Shown here piece by piece: positions 45,355-54,347 of a DNA stretch of 64,000 bases. Position 1 is the first letter of the stretch; each line of letters opens with the position of its first letter. The notes beneath the pieces were generated by a model, which did no database searches, was not told the DNA's origin, and saw only the letters and a program-made list of their open reading frames with translations. Position numbers and translations under genes: made by a program. Source of the stretch: Pseudomonas sp. R28(2017) (GTDB lineage Bacteria > Pseudomonadota > Gammaproteobacteria > Pseudomonadales > Pseudomonadaceae); contig NZ_NEHW01000019.1 in the NCBI RefSeq assembly GCF_002112505.1, positions 21,014-85,013 of the forward strand, in the 5' to 3' direction.

Positions 45355-45598
45355 GGGCCGGTCAGCGCCCGCAGCGGAGGCTGGGTGAAAACTACCCAGC
45401 ACTGTTCCGCCTTGGTGCATGCTCGCCTCAAAACAGGTCTTGGCGCACAGGTTTGTTTCGCTGAATCGGCATAAGAGTGTGCAGGTTGAACAGGGATGGT
45501 TGTGCCGATTGCCTGCAAATTTCCCGTTTTTCGCGGTTGGCAAAAGCGGCCCGCATATTGCTCCCTGCTGTCGCAACGACAACCCGGAGCACCGTGCC

Positions 45599-46864
45599 AT
45601 GAGCTCACCTACCGAATTCCCGCTTTGCGAAGCCCCACGATCATCGCGCAAGGGGCTGCTGCCCATTGCCATGGTGCTGTTCAGCTTTACCTTCTTCACC
45701 GGCACCATGTTCGCTGGCGGCAAGCTGGGCATGGCCTTCACCTTTGTCGACATGCTGTGGGTCGCCGCCATCGGCAACACGCTGCTGGCGCTGTATGCCG
45801 CGGCGTTGGCCTTCATCGCCTCGCGCAGCGGGTTGAACACCGTGCTGATGGGGCGCTTCTGTTTCGGCGAGGCGGGCAGCCGGCTGTCCGACTTCATCCT
45901 GGGCTTCGCCGAACTGGGCTGGTACGCCTGGGGCACCGCGACCGTGGCGATCGTGCTGGTCAAGCTGCTGGGCCTGGCGGGTGGTTTCACGGTGCCGTTG
46001 ATGGTGCTGTTCGGCCTGGGCTTCAGCATCACCGCAATCATCGGCTTCAAGGGCCTGGACCTGCTGTCGCGGGTGTCGGTGCCGCTGATGTTCGCGCTGC
46101 TGCTGGTGTCGATGTACATCGCCACTGCCGATGCCGGTGGCTTTGCCGGCCTGGCGGCGGTGGTGCCGCACGAAACCATGACCTTCTCGGCCGCAGTGAC
46201 CATGGTCTTCGGCACCTTCGCCAGCGGCGCCACCCAGGCCACCAACTGGACCCGCCTGTCGCGCAGCGGGCGGGTGGCGGTGGTGGCCAGCATCGTCGCC
46301 TTCCTGCTCGGCAACGGCCTGATGGTGGTGGCCGGGGCCTGGTGCGCGATGGTCTACCAGCAGGCCGACATCGTCGAAGTGATGATGCTGCAAGGCCTGT
46401 CGTTCGCGGCGGTGGTGATGCTCTGCCTGAACCTCTGGACCATCCAGGGGCCGACCATCTACAACGTTTCGGCAGCCGCCTGCCATCTGCTGCGCAGCGA
46501 GCGTCGACGCACTGCCACGCTGGTGGCGGCGGCGGTGGGCATCGTGCTGGCGATCGGAGGCATGTACGAACTGCTGATCCCGTTCCTGGTGCTGCTGGGC
46601 TCGATCATTCCGCCGGTGGGCGGGGTGATCATGGCCGACTTCTGGTACCGCCACCGTGGCAAGTACCCTGCGCTGGCCTCGGTGCAGTTGCCGCGCTACA
46701 ACTTCATGGGGCTGGGCGCCTACGCGCTGGGTGCGGTGCTGGCCTACGCCTCGCCTTGGGTCGCGCCGCTGGTGGGCATTGGCGCCTCGGCCCTGTGCTA
46801 CATCGTCATGCTTGAACTCAGTGGCCGGCGCCGGGAGCTGGGCCAGGCGGGCATCGAGCCGTGA
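45599..46864 (+). CDS. codB: Cytosine permease
   Basis: A 421-residue NCS1-family carrier with about twelve helices. It has FTGTMFAGGKLGMAF, FGEAGSRLSDFILGFAELGWYAWGTA, TQATNWTRLSR and SIIPPVGGVIMADFWYR, the typical helix 10-12 loop. CodB imports cytosine with a cation. ATG 45599 lies 244 bp after the DUF2950 gene, which must hold the promoter. The stop overlaps the pucR start by four bases. Confidence 0.93.
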   Translation: MSSPTEFPLCEAPRSSRKGLLPIAMVLFSFTFFTGTMFAGGKLGMAFTFVDMLWVAAIGNTLLALYAAALAFIASRSGLNTVLMGRFCFGEAGSRLSDFILGFAELGWYAWGTATVAIVLVKLLGLAGGFTVPLMVLFGLGFSITAIIGFKGLDLLSRVSVPLMFALLLVSMYIATADAGGFAGLAAVVPHETMTFSAAVTMVFGTFASGATQATNWTRLSRSGRVAVVASIVAFLLGNGLMVVAGAWCAMVYQQADIVEVMMLQGLSFAAVVMLCLNLWTIQGPTIYNVSAAACHLLRSERRRTATLVAAAVGIVLAIGGMYELLIPFLVLLGSIIPPVGGVIMADFWYRHRGKYPALASVQLPRYNFMGLGAYALGAVLAYASPWVAPLVGIGASALCYIVMLELSGRRRELGQAGIEP

Positions 46865-48078
46865 GCCTGGCGCTGGACGAGATCCTGCAACTGCCGGGCC
46901 TGCAGGAAATGACCGTGCGTGCTGGCGCGCGCAACCTGCAGCGGCGGGTGCGCTGGCCCTACGTGGCGGAGAACGAAGGCATCGCCGAATGGGTGATGGG
47001 CGGTGAACTGGTGTTCGTCACCGGCATCAACCACCCGCGTGGCGAGGCCAACCTGCTGAGCCTGGTCGAAGACGGCGAGGCCGTGGGGATTGCCGGGATG
47101 GTGATCCTCACCGGCGGCACCTTCATCCAGGCCATCCCGCACGCCGTGGTTGCCCGCGCCGAGCAACTGGGCCTGCCGTTGATCGAGCAGCCTTACGCCC
47201 TGAAGATGGTGGTGGTGACCCACCTGATCGGCACGGCCCTGGTCCAGATGAACCAGGTGCGCCGGTCGCGCGACGACATCCTCGGCCAGTTGCTCAGTGG
47301 CGACTATCCAAGCCTGGCCATCGCCCGCCAGCGTGCCGCGCACCTTGAGCTGGCACTGGATGAGCCGCGCCGGGTGGTGGCGCTGCGCCTGCTGCACGTC
47401 GAGCAGTTGTTCGAGCGCCATGGTCTGGCCCAGGGCGAGCGCCTCTGGCAGACCATACGGCAGGCATTGGAAGACCAGCTCGAAGCCTGGTGCCGCGAGC
47501 GGCCGGGGACGGTGACGGCGCAGTTGCCTGGCGACCTGCAGGTACTGTTGCTGGCGGATGCCGCCGACTTGTCGGTGACCCTGGGCGCGCTGCACCGGCA
47601 GTTGAGCGCGGTGGTCGGGGAGCTGGCCCTGTACATGGGCCTGTCGAGCCTGGCCGGTGATTGCGCAAACTATCGGCAGGCGCTCAGCGAGGCGCGCCAG
47701 GCCCTGGAGGTGGCGCAGCACCTGCACCCGGCCAACGGCTTCTGTGACTTTAGCGAACTGGGCGTGCTGCGCCTGCTGCAAGGTATCGTCGACCGCTCGC
47801 TGATCGACGATTTCGTCGCCCAGACCCTCGGCCCGCTGATCACCCCCGGGCGCAAGCAGCCGCATGTGCTGGTGCACACCCTCGATGCCCTGCTCAAGGA
47901 AAACGGCAACGGGCTCAAGGCGGCGCAGCGCTTGGGCCTGCACCGCAACACCATCAACCAACGCATTCAGCGCATCGAACAACTGAGCGGGCAGTCCCTC
48001 GACGACCCGCTGTTTCGCATGAACGCTTCCGTCGCCATGCTGGTATGGCGCATGAACGAAGACCAAGCTAAGGAGTAA
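46861..48078 (+). CDS. PucR-family transcriptional regulator in the cytosine operon
   Basis: A 405-residue PucR protein with GTG start. The N-terminal PucR ligand domain (about 1-125: LDEILQLPGLQ, GGELVFVTGINHP) is followed by a GGDEF-like middle and the C-terminal helix-turn-helix (GNGLKAAQRLGLHRNTINQRIQRIEQLSG, about 345-375). Such regulators often sense purines or pyrimidines. It is translationally coupled to codB and sits 4 bp before codA, so it is likely an autoregulated controller of cytosine use. Confidence 0.92.
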   Translation: MSLALDEILQLPGLQEMTVRAGARNLQRRVRWPYVAENEGIAEWVMGGELVFVTGINHPRGEANLLSLVEDGEAVGIAGMVILTGGTFIQAIPHAVVARAEQLGLPLIEQPYALKMVVVTHLIGTALVQMNQVRRSRDDILGQLLSGDYPSLAIARQRAAHLELALDEPRRVVALRLLHVEQLFERHGLAQGERLWQTIRQALEDQLEAWCRERPGTVTAQLPGDLQVLLLADAADLSVTLGALHRQLSAVVGELALYMGLSSLAGDCANYRQALSEARQALEVAQHLHPANGFCDFSELGVLRLLQGIVDRSLIDDFVAQTLGPLITPGRKQPHVLVHTLDALLKENGNGLKAAQRLGLHRNTINQRIQRIEQLSGQSLDDPLFRMNASVAMLVWRMNEDQAKE

Positions 48079-48082
48079 CGCC

Positions 48083-49324
48083 ATGAACATCATCAACGCC
48101 CGCCTGCGTGGCAAGACCGGCCTGTTCCGCATCGAGCTGGACGGCGAGCGCATCGCCGCCATCACGCCACAGGCCGACGTCGCCGCCCTGGCCAGCCCGG
48201 ATGACCTGGACGCCCAACAGAACCTGGTGGTGGCCCCGTTCGTCGAGCCGCACATCCACCTCGACGCCACCCTCACCGCCGGAGAGCCGAAGTGGAACAT
48301 GAGCGGCACCTTGTTCGAAGGCATCGAACGCTGGGCCGAGCGCAAGGAAATCACCACCCACGACGACATCAAGACCCGCGCCACGAAGACCATCGGAATG
48401 CTGGTGGACCATGGCATCCAGCACGTGCGCACCCATGTCGATGTCACCGACCCCAAGCTCACTGCGCTCAAGGCCATGGTCGAGGTGCGCGAAGAAGTGC
48501 GCCATCTGGTCGACCTGCAGATCGTCGCCTTCCCCCAGGAGGGCATCGAGTCGTACGCCAATGGCCGGGCACTGATGACCGAAGCGGTGGCCATGGGCGC
48601 CGATGTGGTCGGCGGCATTCCGCATTTCGAGAACACCCGCGACCAGGGCGTGGCGTCGATCAAGTTCCTCATGGATTTGGCCGAGCGCACCGGCTGCCTG
48701 GTGGACGTGCATTGCGACGAAACCGACGACCCGCAGTCGCGCTTCCTCGAAGTGCTGGCCGAAGAAGCGCGGGTGCGTGGCATGGGGGCGCGGGTCACGG
48801 CCAGCCACACCGTGGCCATGGGTTCCTACGACAACGCCTACTGCTACAAGCTGTTCCGCCTGCTGAAAATGTCGGGGATCAACTTCGTCTCGTGCCCCAC
48901 CGAAAGCATCCACCTGCAAGGGCGCTTCGACGGTTACCCCAAGCGCCGCGGGCTGACCCGCGTGGCCGAAATCGACCGCGCCGGGATGAACGTGTGCTTC
49001 GGCCAGGATTCCATCGTCGACCCGTGGTACCCGCTGGGCAACGGCAACATCCTGCGCATTCTCGAAGCCGGGCTGCACATCTGCCACATGCTCGGCTACG
49101 AAGACCTGCAACGCAGCCTGGACCTGATCACCGACAACAGCGCCCGCACCCTCAACCTTGGCGAGCGCTATGGCATCGAGGTCGGGCGGCCGGCCAACCT
49201 GCTGCTGCTGTCGGCACCGGATGACTACGAGATGGTCCGCAGCCAGGGCCATGCGCTGGTGTCGGTGCGCAACGGCAAGGTGCTGATGCGCCGCACGCCT
49301 GCACAAGTCGAACGTTTTGCCTGA
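48083..49324 (+). CDS. codA: Cytosine deaminase
   Basis: A 413-residue amidohydrolase. Metal ligands: EPHIHLDATLTAGEP (two His), VDVHCDETDD, ASHTVAM and FGQDSIVDPWY (Asp). It matches E. coli CodA in length and motif order and converts cytosine to uracil and ammonia in the cytosol. It is the last gene of codB-pucR-codA, followed by a terminator hairpin. Some relatives deaminate isoguanine or creatinine-like rings, but the codB neighbour favours cytosine. Confidence 0.95.
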   Translation: MNIINARLRGKTGLFRIELDGERIAAITPQADVAALASPDDLDAQQNLVVAPFVEPHIHLDATLTAGEPKWNMSGTLFEGIERWAERKEITTHDDIKTRATKTIGMLVDHGIQHVRTHVDVTDPKLTALKAMVEVREEVRHLVDLQIVAFPQEGIESYANGRALMTEAVAMGADVVGGIPHFENTRDQGVASIKFLMDLAERTGCLVDVHCDETDDPQSRFLEVLAEEARVRGMGARVTASHTVAMGSYDNAYCYKLFRLLKMSGINFVSCPTESIHLQGRFDGYPKRRGLTRVAEIDRAGMNVCFGQDSIVDPWYPLGNGNILRILEAGLHICHMLGYEDLQRSLDLITDNSARTLNLGERYGIEVGRPANLLLLSAPDDYEMVRSQGHALVSVRNGKVLMRRTPAQVERFA

Positions 49325-49347
49325 CAGCGCTGGCAAGCGGTAACGAA

Positions 49348-49371
49348 ACCCGCGCGTCATGGCGCGCGGGT
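49348..49371 (+). terminator. Terminator after codA
   Basis: ACCCGCGCG-TCATGG-CGCGCGGGT, a 9-bp perfect stem followed by CTTGTC, 23 bp after the codA stop. Confidence 0.75.
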
Positions 49372-49515
49372 CTTGTCCAGACGCATTGCTGAAACACACC
49401 CGTACGCCAGGCTCATTGATAGCAAACTAAGCGATTGTTAAGGTCGCCCCTCCCAAGAACAATCATCAGCGTCGGCGTGATGCTACTGCCGAGCGACCTG
49501 CCTGGATCCCCGAAA

Positions 49516-50853
49516 ATGCCTGCTAGATCTTCTGTACCCTTGAACGCGCTGTGCCTGGCCATGCTGGCGCTGGCCGGCACCGTGCACGCCCAAGACAACC
49601 CGCTCGAGGAACAGGCGTTTGCCCGTGTCGCACAGGTCGAGCCGCAGATGATTGCCTGGCGCCGCGACATCCATCAGCACCCGGAACTCGGTGAACAGGA
49701 AGCCCGCACGGCCAAGCTGGTCGCCGAGCATTTGCAGAAGCTGGGCATGGAAGTGCACACCGGCGTCGGTCGCACGGGCGTGGTCGGCATTCTGCAAGGC
49801 GGCAAGCCCGGTGCGACCGTGGCCCTGCGCGCCGACATGGACGCCTTGCCGGTCAAGGAGCCTGCCGGGCTGCCTTTCGCCTCGACCGCACGGGGCACCT
49901 ATCATGGCCAGGACGTGGATGTGATGCACGCCTGCGGCCACGACACCCACACCGCCATGCTCATGGCCACTGCCCAGGTGCTGGCGGGCATGCGCGACAG
50001 CCTGCCGGGCAAGGTCATGTTCATCTTCCAGCCGGCCGAAGAAGGCTCCAGCCTGGTCAAGGGCGGGGAAGGGCGCCGCTGGGGCGCGCAGCTGATGCTG
50101 CAGGAAGGCCTGTTCGACAAGCTCAAGCCCGACGCGGTGTTCGCCGTGCACGTGATGCCTGGGCCTTCGGGGCAACTGAGCTGGCGCTCCGGGGCGACCA
50201 CGGCCAGCAGTGACGACCTCGATATCAAGGTCATCGGCAAACAAGGCCATGGCGGCATGCCCTGGAACACCGTGGACCCAGTGGTGACCGCGGCGCAGGT
50301 GATCACCGGTTTGCAGACCGTGGTCAGCCGCCGCACCAACCTGACCCAGTCGCCGGCGGTGGTGACCGTGGGCATGCTGCAAGGTGGCAGCGCGCCGAAC
50401 ATCGTGCCGGAAAGCGTCGACATGGCCGGTACCATTCGCACCTACGACCCGGGCGTGCGTGCGCAGGTGGCCGCCGATGTGAAACTGACCTCCGAGAAAA
50501 TCGCCGAGAGCGCCGGGGCCACGGCCAAGGTGTCCATCGTGCCGGCCTACGATGTGACCATGAACGACGCGCAACTGGCTGAACGCATGGCGCCGGTGCT
50601 CGGGCGCGCGGCCCATGGCAAGGTCGCGACATCACCGCTGGTGGGCGCGTCGGAAGACTTTTCGTTCTTCGCCGGGCAGGTGCCGGCGTTGTACTTCTAC
50701 CTCGGGGTCACGCCGCAAGGGCAGGACCCGGCCAAGGCCGCGCCAAACCACAACCCGCGCTTCTTCGTGGATGAAAGCGCGCTGATCGTGGGGGCACGGG
50801 CGTTGTCGGGTGTGACCGTGGACTTCCTGGCGCAGCAGGCTGGCAAGCCGTAG
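49516..50853 (+). CDS. Secreted M20-family amidohydrolase/peptidase
   Basis: A 445-residue zinc amidohydrolase with signal peptide (LNALCLAMLALAGTVHA-QD). The catalytic region has RADMDALPVKEP, HACGHDTHTAML and QPAEEGSSLVKGG; a lid domain (about 225-345) interrupts, with GHGGMPWNTVDP. The family includes N-acyl amino acid and indole-acetyl-amino-acid hydrolases and carboxypeptidases. Export suggests cleavage of peptides or conjugates in the periplasm. ATG 49516 is preferred; two upstream ATGs (49435, 49480) would precede the signal peptide. Confidence 0.88.
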   Translation: MPARSSVPLNALCLAMLALAGTVHAQDNPLEEQAFARVAQVEPQMIAWRRDIHQHPELGEQEARTAKLVAEHLQKLGMEVHTGVGRTGVVGILQGGKPGATVALRADMDALPVKEPAGLPFASTARGTYHGQDVDVMHACGHDTHTAMLMATAQVLAGMRDSLPGKVMFIFQPAEEGSSLVKGGEGRRWGAQLMLQEGLFDKLKPDAVFAVHVMPGPSGQLSWRSGATTASSDDLDIKVIGKQGHGGMPWNTVDPVVTAAQVITGLQTVVSRRTNLTQSPAVVTVGMLQGGSAPNIVPESVDMAGTIRTYDPGVRAQVAADVKLTSEKIAESAGATAKVSIVPAYDVTMNDAQLAERMAPVLGRAAHGKVATSPLVGASEDFSFFAGQVPALYFYLGVTPQGQDPAKAAPNHNPRFFVDESALIVGARALSGVTVDFLAQQAGKP

Positions 50854-50905
50854 CGCTGATCGTTGCTATCAACGTGGGCGGCTGATTTTTGTATATGAAA
50901 TGACC

Positions 50906-50938
50906 ATGCCCACGCTCCTCAGAGAGGAACGTGGGCAT
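50906..50938. terminator. Bidirectional terminator between amidohydrolase and MFS genes
   Basis: ATGCCCACG and CGTGGGCAT pair, extended by TCCTC and GAGGA with one mismatch around an AGA loop. It lies between two convergent genes, 53 bp and 21 bp from their stops. Confidence 0.8.
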
Positions 50939-50958
50939 CGATGTGCAGCGTTTGCGGA

Positions 50959-52287
50959 TTACTTGGCGCTGACAGCGCTGGCGGCTTCAGCTTGCTCGCG
51001 CTGGCGCTTGCGGCCGATTACCAGTACTGCGATACCGGCCACGGTGCACAGCGCGGCCAACGGCATCAGCGCCAGGGCGTAGCTGCCGGTGGCATCGTGA
51101 ATGGCGCCATAGGCATTGACCATGAGGCCTCCGCCGATCAGGTTGGCCATGGCGCCCACGGCTGCAAGGCCGGCAGCAGCGGTGGAGGAAGACAGCCAGC
51201 CCGACACCAGTGCCCAGAACGGCCCTTTCATCGAGTAGGCGCCCACCAGGACCATGGTCAGCATCACGACCGTTGCCGGCAGCGACGAGGTGAACAAGGT
51301 CATCAGCAGGCCTGCTGCGATCAGCAGCATGGTCATCGCCGTGTGCCAGCGACGCTCGCCGGTGCGGTCGGAGCTGCGACCCCAGATGATCATCAGCACC
51401 GAGGCGATGCCATACGGGATGGCGTTCACCAGGCCGATTTCCATGGCGCTGAGGCCAAAGGTCTTCAGCAATTGCGGGGCCCACACGCTCATGGTGCTGC
51501 CTGCGGCAGAAGCGCCCGAGTAGATCAGCGCCAGTATCCAGATGTCCTTGTGGCGCAGCAGCTTCCACAACGAGATATGGCCGATGGCGGTCTTTTTCGA
51601 GGCTTCATCAGCCAGGCGCCGGGTAAGCCAGCCGCGCTGCTCTTCACTCAGCCACTTGGCCTGCTCGGGGCGATCGGTGAGCACGAACAGGCAGGCGATG
51701 CCCAGCAGGACAGCAGGGATGCCTTCGAGAATGAACAGCCAGTGCCAGCCACGCATGCCCATCCAGCCATCCAGGCTCAGGAGCAGGCCCGACAGCGGCG
51801 AACCGATGAAGTTGGCGGCAGGGATCGCCACCATGAACAGCGCCACCATGCGCGCACGGTAGGCCGACGGCAGCCAGTAGGTGAGGTAAAGCAGTACGCC
51901 CGGGAAGAACCCGGCCTCTGCAGCGCCGAGCAGAAAGCGCATCACGTACAGCGAGTTGGCGCCCTGGACGAATGCCGTGCCTGCCGAGATCAGGCCCCAG
52001 GTGATCATGATGCGGGCGATCCAGATGCGTGCGCCGTAGCGTTGCATGGCCAGGTTGCTGGGCACTTCGATCAGGAAGTAGGCAAAGAAGAACAGGCTGC
52101 TGGCAAAGCCGAAGACCTTGGCCGTGAGCTGCAGGTCCTCGTTCATCTGCAGGGAAGCCATGCCGATGTTGCCTCGATCGATGATCGCGATCAGGTAGCA
52201 GACGATCAGGAAGGGCAGCAGGCGCCAGGCGACGCGGCGCATGGTGCTGCGTTCGAGTTCATCCGGCAGGGATGTTGCTGAAGTCAT
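50959..52287 (-). CDS. MFS transporter, anion:cation symporter type, paired with the hydroxyacid dehydrogenase
   Basis: A 442-residue MFS carrier with twelve helices. Signature LPFLIVCYLIAIIDRGNIGMA in helix 1 and MQRYGARIWIARIMITWG in the 2-3 loop place it in the ACS family, which moves sugar acids, phthalate and other organic anions. ATG 52287 is chosen; the frame reaches 52341 with a poor N-terminus. It lies 82 bp downstream of the hydroxyacid dehydrogenase gene on the same strand, probably one transcript from the 53428 operator region. Confidence 0.9.
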   Translation of the reverse strand: MTSATSLPDELERSTMRRVAWRLLPFLIVCYLIAIIDRGNIGMASLQMNEDLQLTAKVFGFASSLFFFAYFLIEVPSNLAMQRYGARIWIARIMITWGLISAGTAFVQGANSLYVMRFLLGAAEAGFFPGVLLYLTYWLPSAYRARMVALFMVAIPAANFIGSPLSGLLLSLDGWMGMRGWHWLFILEGIPAVLLGIACLFVLTDRPEQAKWLSEEQRGWLTRRLADEASKKTAIGHISLWKLLRHKDIWILALIYSGASAAGSTMSVWAPQLLKTFGLSAMEIGLVNAIPYGIASVLMIIWGRSSDRTGERRWHTAMTMLLIAAGLLMTLFTSSLPATVVMLTMVLVGAYSMKGPFWALVSGWLSSSTAAAGLAAVGAMANLIGGGLMVNAYGAIHDATGSYALALMPLAALCTVAGIAVLVIGRKRQREQAEAASAVSAK

Positions 52288-52369
52288 TGTGCTCTCCAAT
52301 TGTTTTTTTTCTGGAGTGACGCGTTGTGAACGTGCCCCCACTCACGAGGAGGCACGCGAGGGAGTGCGA

Positions 52370-53347
52370 TCAGCTGGCGAACAGGTGGCGGTTGACCACG
52401 CAACGCGGGTCCAGGGCATTGCCCGCCCAGACATCGAGAACCTGTTTCAGCGCTACCAGGCCTACCCGGTCACGGGCCTCGCTGGTATTGGCGCCGACAT
52501 GCGGCGTGGCGACCAGGGTCGGCAAGCCCCACAGCGGGCTGTCGGCAGGCGGCGGCTCGGGGCTGAAGGTATCCAGGCCGGCACCGGCGATGCGGCGTTC
52601 GCTGAGCGCTTTGACCAGGGCGTTGGTGTCGATCAGTTCGCCCCGGGCGGTGTTGATCAGGATGGCGCCTGGGCGCATGCGCTCGAGCTGGGCAGCGCCG
52701 ATCAGGTTGTGATTGGTCTCGGTCAGCGGGCAGTGCAGGCTAATGATATCGCTTTCAGCCAGCAGGCGATCGAAATCCGCTTCACGCTCGACATGCGGGC
52801 GCTCCGGCAGTTGCTTGAGGTAGGGGTCGAACACCTTGACCTTCATGCGCAGCGGCGCCACCAGGTCCATCAGGATGCCGCCGATCGAACCCAGGCCAAT
52901 CAGCCCCAAGGTCTTGCCCGACAGCTCGATGCCGTTGGCCGAGGCTTTGTCCCAATGCCCGTCACGCATGCGCGCATCCAGCAGTGCGGTTTGACGGGCC
53001 ACGCTGAACATCAGGGCGAAAGCCAGTTCCGCCACCGACTGGGCATTGGCGCCTACGGCGATCGATACCGGGATGCTGCGGTCCGCAGCGGCCTGGATAT
53101 CGATGGTGTTGAAGCCCACGCCATGCTTGGCGATCACTTTCAGGTTGGCCGAAGCCTCGATCATGTCACGGGTCAGTTTGCCCTGGCGCACCACGATGGC
53201 ATCGGGTTGCTCGGCGCGAATGATGGCTTCCAGCTCTTCGGCCGGCAGGTAGGGCGTAGTGGGGACGATTCTGACGCCCTGTTCGGCGGCAAGGTTCATG
53301 GCCTCGGCGGCAAGCTCTGGGCCGGTCAGCAGAATGGTACGGGACAT
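52370..53347 (-). CDS. D-isomer-specific 2-hydroxyacid dehydrogenase
   Basis: A 325-residue NAD(P)-linked reductase. The Rossmann motif GLGSIGGILMDLV is near residue 148. Catalytic residues sit in NTARGELID (Arg), the following Glu in FSPEPPPADSPLW and His in ATPHVGANTSEAR. The family reduces 2-keto acids such as hydroxypyruvate, glyoxylate or 2-ketogluconate and phosphoglycerate. ATG 53347 has AAGGTG seven bases upstream; GTG 53356 is possible. It faces the divergent RraA gene across 236 bp holding two operator-like sites. Confidence 0.9.
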   Translation of the reverse strand: MSRTILLTGPELAAEAMNLAAEQGVRIVPTTPYLPAEELEAIIRAEQPDAIVVRQGKLTRDMIEASANLKVIAKHGVGFNTIDIQAAADRSIPVSIAVGANAQSVAELAFALMFSVARQTALLDARMRDGHWDKASANGIELSGKTLGLIGLGSIGGILMDLVAPLRMKVKVFDPYLKQLPERPHVEREADFDRLLAESDIISLHCPLTETNHNLIGAAQLERMRPGAILINTARGELIDTNALVKALSERRIAGAGLDTFSPEPPPADSPLWGLPTLVATPHVGANTSEARDRVGLVALKQVLDVWAGNALDPRCVVNRHLFAS

Positions 53348-53427
53348 CGTGGACACCTTGTTCTTGTCAGGGGCATTTCAGGGGGCAGTCTGCCGATCAT
53401 CTGCGGCAATGGGCTAAACCCTATCAT

Positions 53428-53445
53428 AATGAAACGCTGTTGCAA
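53428..53445. promoter_or_regulatory. Shared operator site 1 (hydroxyacid dehydrogenase unit)
   Basis: AATGAAACGCTGTTGCAA, 81 bp upstream of the dehydrogenase start. It matches the consensus AATRNAACGNCRTTGCAA, also found at 53510, 57938, 63412 and 63762. The consensus is an odd-length palindrome, TTGCAACG-N-CGTTGCAA. Confidence 0.6.
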
Positions 53446-53509
53446 GAAATTTAAAATACAGCTCGTCGCCGTCAAAAGTTAGGCTTCAAAAATCCGTTGC
53501 CATGCTCGT

Positions 53510-53527
53510 AATGAAATGACATTCTAA
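53510..53527. promoter_or_regulatory. Shared operator site 2 (RraA unit), weaker match
   Basis: AATGAAATGACATTCTAA, 57 bp upstream of the RraA-type gene start. It agrees with the consensus in the left half and in CATT, but the right half is degenerate. Confidence 0.4.
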
Positions 53528-53583
53528 AAAACAGATTCGGCAACGGCCGATGACATCGAATAACACCAAGAGAGGTATGTCAC

Positions 53584-54261
53584 ATGAGCATTGGCTTCCA
53601 AGTGCTTGAGCGCGCACGTAAAGTCGGCGATGAGTGGGTTGCACGTTACCGTGAGGTTCCGGTCGCTAACGTCAGCGACTCGATGAACCGCATGACTGCA
53701 GGGGGTGCCCGCCTGCGCCCGATGCATCGCGAAGGCGTGCTGTGCGGCCCGGCCCTGACCGTCAAGGCTCGCCCTGGTGACAACCTCATGCTGCACTACG
53801 CGATCGACATCGCTCAGCCGGGCGACGTGATCGTGGTGGATGCCGGCGGCGACCTCACCAACGCCCTGATCGGTGAAATGATGGTGGCCTACGCGGTCAA
53901 GCGTGGCCTGGCTGGTATCGTGATCAACGGCGCCATCCGCGATGCGGCCAACATCGGCGCGGGTGACTTCCCGTTGTTCGCTGCGGGCGTTTCGCACCGT
54001 GGTCCTTACAAGGACGGCCCGGGCGAGATCAACGTGCCGATTGCCATTGATGGTATGGTGATCGAGCCGGGTGACCTGGTGATCGGTGATGACGACGGCC
54101 TGCTGTGCGTGCCTTACGACCACATTGCAGAGGTCTACGCGGGCGCCACTGCCAAGCACACCGCCGAAACCGCGCAGATGGAAAAAATTGCCCAAGGCAC
54201 CAACGACCGTTCCTGGGTCCTGGAGTCCTTGAAGAAGAAAGGCTGCCTGCTGCCAGGCTGA
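53584..54261 (+). CDS. RraA-family protein, possible aldolase
   Basis: A 225-residue RraA-like protein: VPVANVSDSMNRMTAGGARLRPMH at the start, GDVIVVDAGGDLTNALIGEMM and GLAGIVINGAIRDAANI with the Arg-Asp pair that in 4-hydroxy-4-methyl-2-oxoglutarate/4-carboxy-4-hydroxy-2-oxoadipate aldolases binds the metal and substrate. GGG and D residues of the active site are present, so an enzymatic role in retro-aldol cleavage is more likely than RNase E inhibition. GAGAGG seven bases upstream gives a strong start. An MFS gene follows 86 bp downstream. Confidence 0.85.
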   Translation: MSIGFQVLERARKVGDEWVARYREVPVANVSDSMNRMTAGGARLRPMHREGVLCGPALTVKARPGDNLMLHYAIDIAQPGDVIVVDAGGDLTNALIGEMMVAYAVKRGLAGIVINGAIRDAANIGAGDFPLFAAGVSHRGPYKDGPGEINVPIAIDGMVIEPGDLVIGDDDGLLCVPYDHIAEVYAGATAKHTAETAQMEKIAQGTNDRSWVLESLKKKGCLLPG

Positions 54262-54271
54262 TCCAGCATGC

Positions 54272-54300
54272 GCTGCGCACCTTGCGATGGGGTGCGCAGC
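54272..54300 (+). terminator. Hairpin between the RraA-type gene and the next MFS gene
   Basis: GCTGCGCACC-TTGCGATGG-GGTGCGCAGC is a 10-bp perfect stem without a T-run, 10 bp after the stop. It may reduce read-through into the MFS gene or protect the upstream message. Confidence 0.55.
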
Positions 54301-54347
54301 GGCTGATGGGTTGGTGTCGGTCGCCGGTCTACTGAGGATTCGCAGAC

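Noticed and set aside
45424..45530. Sigma-54-like promoter ahead of codB
   Set aside because: GG and GC pairs do not have the required 10-bp spacing.
45118..46314. Long minus-strand frame across the DUF2950 end and codB
   Set aside because: It crosses two well-supported plus-strand genes and has no recognisable domain.
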